Assembly (NCBI RefSeq): GCF_000181495.1
Contig: NZ_ABCF01000001.1
Span: 558,001 to 622,000, forward strand
DNA: 64,000 bases
Direction: 5' to 3'
From: Bacillus sp. SG-1
GTDB taxonomy: Bacteria > Bacillota > Bacilli > Bacillales > Bacillaceae_B
This document shows positions 60,935-64,000 of the stretch, piece by piece (position 1 is the first letter of the stretch; each line of letters starts with the position of its first letter). The notes under the pieces were generated by a model. That model was given only the letters and a program-made list of their open reading frames with translations. It was not told the origin of the DNA and ran no database searches. A program made the position numbers and the translations under genes.

Positions 60935-62230
60935 CTAAACTTTTAATGAACTACCTTCACTCATCTCCTGTGACATAGGTTTTCTAATGATCATCACAAA
61001 TAGGCTGGCCATGCCGCAAAAAATACCTGCCAGCAAAAATGCCCAGGTGTAAGAGTCCAATAGATTAAAGATCACTCCACCACCAAAAGCTGCGACTGCA
61101 GCCCCCATCTGATGCGAAGCAAAAATCCAGCCATATACGACCCCGCTTTTTTCAACCCCGAACACCTGTCTTGATATACCGACCGTTGGAGGAACGGTCG
61201 CAATCCAATCCAGTCCGTAAAAAACCGAAAAAATGATAAGCAGGACGTAAGATCCTTCCGATAGGGCAAATGGAAGCAATAGGAGGGAGGCTCCTCTTAA
61301 ACTGTAATACTAAAATAATAGCCATCTATTGTCAAAACGGTCCGATAGCCAGCCTGACAGTGTCGTCCCTATCAAGTCAAAGACGCCCATGAATGAAAGC
61401 AGGGAGGCGGCAGTGACCAAAGGGATCCCATAGCTGAGACAATAAGAGACAAAATGAGTACCAATCAATCCGGTTGTTGACAGGCCGCAAATAAAGAAAC
61501 TGCCTGCCAGGAGCCAAAATTCTTTGTGTTTTACAGCTTGGAACAAACCGTTGAATGCAATGCTAATTGGATTTCTTTTTTGTTGATATGTATTGATTTC
61601 AGCTTCTTCCTCAAGACCATAAGGGAGGACCCCGGCATCACGCGGAGAATTTTTCATGAAAAGCAAAATGATTAATAGCATGACAACGCTGAGAATCATA
61701 ATTAAGGCTATGGCCCAAATCCATGAATATCGTTCGATAAGTATTGCGAGGACGGGGAGCAATATCAATTGGCCTGTTGCCGTACTTGCCGTCAAAATCC
61801 CAAGCGCAAGCCCTCTTCGTTTTTCAAACCATTTATTCGCCACATAAGGGCTTAACACCGTTAAAAACACACCAGAACCAAGTCCGATGATGACACCCCA
61901 GATGATGACAAGCTGCCAGGACTCTTGCATGAAAAAGGTAAGTAATGTCCCCGTCAGCAAGGTTGCCATGGAAAGGACCATAACTTTTTTCAAGCCGAGA
62001 ACTTCAATCAAGGCGGCCATGAAAGGTCCGGCTATACCATATAAGAATAAGCCGACAGCAAAAGCGAGTGATATAACGGATCGGTCCCATCCAAATTCAG
62101 TTTCAAAAGGATCGATAAAAACCCCTGAAGAAGACCTTACAATTCCGGCCACAATAATGGAGAAAAACGTTATGAGAAGGATCACCCAACTGTAATGGAA
62201 ACGATTTAGTTTCAAGCACTTCACTCGCAA
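60935..62230 (-). pseudogene. MFS transporter interrupted by one in-frame UAG
   Basis: Minus-strand frame from 62230. Residues 1-306 cover TM1-9, ending RWLLF at 61313, then TAG at 61310-61312, after which the same frame continues YYSLRGASLLLLPFAL through TM10-12 to 60935. Total 431 codons. The MFS family is of the OFA/oxalate-formate-like type (RSSSGVFIDPFETEFGW at TM1). TGG (Trp) to TAG is the likely change. The remainder is undamaged, so it is either a recent pseudogene or a suppressor-dependent gene. Confidence 0.85.
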
Positions 62231-62318
62231 TCTATATAATGAAAAAATTCACCATTATACAATTTTCCTATATTGTACAGTAGGGACAATTCAATTCTCA
62301 ACAAGATTATTTGTCCTC

Positions 62319-62353
62319 TAAAAAATGACCTATGCCTGGACATAGATCATCTA
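62319..62353 (-). terminator. Terminator of the 62370 gene
   Basis: ATGATCTATG pairs with CATAGGTCAT around TCCAGG and is followed on the minus strand by TTTTTT. Confidence 0.8.
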
Positions 62354-62369
62354 AAATAAAGTCATTTTC

Positions 62370-62726
62370 CTACCTCAATCCTACCTGGGTTCTGGTTGAT
62401 AGTTTATCTCTTTTAAAAGAAATACTCAAAAAGGAGCCCTCACTTTCCCCATCCCATATATAGGCCGCGTTCGAATCACCTTCTTCAGTCATTTGTTTTC
62501 CCTCTGTCCCAATAATCTCCTTCACTTCCTCATAACTCATCCCTTTCTCCAGCTGCTGGTACATCTCAAGAGTGACAGCACCTGTCGATTTTTCTTCCAT
62601 TTCCTCACTGTCGTTCTGCACTTCTTTTTCAGCACCTGTTTCCAACCGGCAGCCACTTAAAATAATGGCTGAAGAGATTGCTCCAATTGTAAAAAGACGC
62701 TGCATTGTTATGTATTTCTTTTTCAC
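62370..62726 (-). CDS. BLIP/SmpA-like lipoprotein (DUF3862 type)
   Basis: A 118-aa protein: lipobox ILSGC, acidic linker, then YQQLEKGMSYEEVKEIIGTEG and a beta tail (NAAYIWDGESEGSFLSISFKRDKL). The GMSYEEVKEIIG motif is typical of the SmpA/BLIP-like fold. ATG at 62726 (or internal). Likely binds something at the cell surface. Confidence 0.75.
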   Translation of the reverse strand: MKKKYITMQRLFTIGAISSAIILSGCRLETGAEKEVQNDSEEMEEKSTGAVTLEMYQQLEKGMSYEEVKEIIGTEGKQMTEEGDSNAAYIWDGESEGSFLSISFKRDKLSTRTQVGLR

Positions 62727-62871
62727 CTTTCTTCCTCCTCCACTGTAGTTCTTAGAAGTTCTTCTAACTCTTTATCTATTTAACGTTGCTTCCCCGAAAA
62801 TTGTTTCAAATTTCATGAAACTTTTTTTACCGCCATACGATATAAAGGATAAGAAAAAAAGGAGGGATACC

Positions 62872-63075
62872 ATGTCCAATCAAGGTTGTATAAAATGCGG
62901 CAGCACGAATGCGGCAAAAAAAGAGGTTGCTATGACGGGGACTGGATTATCAAAAATGTTCGATATCCAGCATAATCAATTTATTGTCGTGTACTGTGAA
63001 AGCTGCGGGTATTCAGAGTTCTACAATAAAAAAGCCTCTTCAACTTCCAATATATTAGACTTATTTTTTGGGTGA
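62872..63075 (+). CDS. Zinc-ribbon protein
   Basis: A 67-aa protein with two CxxC pairs: GCIKCGS and VYCESCGYSEF. The zinc-ribbon plan and length match small nucleic-acid-binding-like proteins of Bacillus (COG3478 type). ATG at 62872 follows AAAGGAGGG. Confidence 0.78.
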   Translation: MSNQGCIKCGSTNAAKKEVAMTGTGLSKMFDIQHNQFIVVYCESCGYSEFYNKKASSTSNILDLFFG

Positions 63076-63162
63076 TCCGTTACGGCTGCTTTCATCCTAA
63101 GAGGATAACGGTATGAAACTATTTTTCCGGTTACCTCGTCCAATTAAAAAAAGGGGGAGACT

Positions 63163-63525
63163 ATGACACCTATCGTAAAATACAACTTTCATCTGCTCAT
63201 TTTTTTCTTCTCACTTATGTATCTTACTTTTGGACAACAATTAGGGTTGCCGAACTTTTTGGCACCTGTTTTGTTCATAATGATGATTTTCGGATTTATC
63301 ATTTCAGCTGTAGTCGGTGAGAGGTTTAAAAAGGGGATTCATCCTCAGTTTGTCCTGGTTTCTAAAATGGCATGGACTCTGCTCTATGTTCTGTTCGTTC
63401 TTACTGGGGGATTGGTATTTGGCACAATTTCAGCCAATACAGTTCAAGCCGTAATGCCCCTTGCCGCTCTGTATCTTGCGTATGCACTTTGGAAACTCCG
63501 TAAAAATAAAGTAAAAACCAGTTAG
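63163..63525 (+). CDS. Membrane protein, four helices
   Basis: A 120-aa protein with four hydrophobic segments and a basic tail. SD AAAAGGGGGAG. Unknown family. 15 bp before the next gene. Confidence 0.65.
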   Translation: MTPIVKYNFHLLIFFFSLMYLTFGQQLGLPNFLAPVLFIMMIFGFIISAVVGERFKKGIHPQFVLVSKMAWTLLYVLFVLTGGLVFGTISANTVQAVMPLAALYLAYALWKLRKNKVKTS

Positions 63526-63540
63526 CTCAAGAGGTGAGTT

Positions 63541-64000
63541 ATGAGAACAAAGTGGTCCATTGTGATAGTGCTCGCTGCATTGGCAGCTACACTTTATTTA
63601 GTTCTCACTGAAGAAAAAGATCAGGAGCTGCCGAACGAAGAGGAGGAGAACACTGAGAGACAGGTTTTCCATGAGGTAGCACAGACAGATGTTGTGCAAC
63701 TTCACGGGAAACAGTACTATTTATATTCGGGCATTCTTTCTCATCCGGAATTCCTTAGGGAAGAGGCAGGCGTAGTGAAGGCAAATGTGTTTGAAGAAGC
63801 ACAGGCAAATCCACACTATAAACTGTCAGACGGAGATGCCTCCTTTTTGCCAGAGGGAACCCGTCTTTATAAGATAGCAGGCCTCGAGAAGTTCATTGCA
63901 GCAGCCTCAGATGATTCCCCTCAGGGGTACATGATTTATCAAGAGAACTCCAGATCTCCTGAAGAAATCGATATCCCATTTATTGCAAACCAAAAAATCA
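63541..64000 (+). CDS. Signal-anchored protein, truncated at window end
   Basis: ATG at 63541 behind AAGAGGTGAG. The frame encodes a short TM (WSIVIVLAALAATLYLVL), an acidic linker (DQELPNEEEENTE) and an outer domain. It remains open at base 64000, so the C-terminus lies outside the window. No family was recognised from the visible part. Confidence 0.7.
   Translation, partial: MRTKWSIVIVLAALAATLYLVLTEEKDQELPNEEEENTERQVFHEVAQTDVVQLHGKQYYLYSGILSHPEFLREEAGVVKANVFEEAQANPHYKLSDGDASFLPEGTRLYKIAGLEKFIAAASDDSPQGYMIYQENSRSPEEIDIPFIANQKI

Overview
The window looks like a chromosomal segment of a low-GC, Gram-positive Bacillaceae (Bacillus-like) bacterium. The signs are strong Shine-Dalgarno sequences (AAGGAGG type), frequent TTG and GTG starts, compact hairpin terminators, many lipoproteins with lipoboxes, and families typical of Bacillus: YibE/F pair, AI-2E permease, VanZ, SE1832, STAS stress-regulator-like proteins, DUF4825, DUF3891, nagAB. 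No rRNA, tRNA, CRISPR array, transposase or phage gene was found. The genus cannot be fixed from the sequence alone.

Layout. 0-3 kb: a dispersed repeat copy, a lipoprotein, a GAF-STAS gene and a TlpA-like redoxin gene, the last two each cut by one in-frame UGA. 3-11 kb: small membrane and secreted proteins, an MFS exporter and an isochorismatase-family hydrolase. 11-20 kb: a YibE/F operon, a LysM protein, a damaged lipoprotein followed by a DUF4181 gene, and an acetate-type Na+/solute symporter with its small subunit. 20-31 kb: a PepSY/YtkA pair, a coiled-coil repeat protein, a TetR-RND efflux pair with two visible operators, a cytochrome P450 and a DUF4825 lipoprotein. 31-40 kb: an AI-2E permease, then a long run of tiny membrane proteins, VanZ and GNAT genes, and a GIY-YIG protein. 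40-50 kb: a decayed maltose O-acetyltransferase, an LLM flavin oxidoreductase, a prolyl-4-hydroxylase-like dioxygenase, a TolB-like propeller protein and a PAS-STAS protein. 50-64 kb: a DUF3891 protein, an FMN-dependent hydroxy-acid oxidase, a YeeE/YedE sulfur transporter, nagA-nagB, small proteins, a P-loop kinase, an NAD(P)-binding reductase, an MFS gene cut by UAG, and a terminal partial gene.

Most operons are short. Clear units are yibE-yibF (4-bp overlap), small subunit plus symporter, PepSY plus lipoprotein, tetR/RND (divergent) and nagAB. The most unusual content is non-coding. Four intergenic arrays are each built from a different short word: two have a 52-53 bp period with inverted words, and two have a 21-bp period. 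A structured element of about 190 bp is present in three copies plus a fragment. In addition, five genes are intact except for one in-frame stop codon each. In two of these the stop is UGA, at what looks like a cysteine position, with a small hairpin 15-16 nt downstream. Selenocysteine or other recoding is therefore worth testing, although simple mutation is the default explanation.
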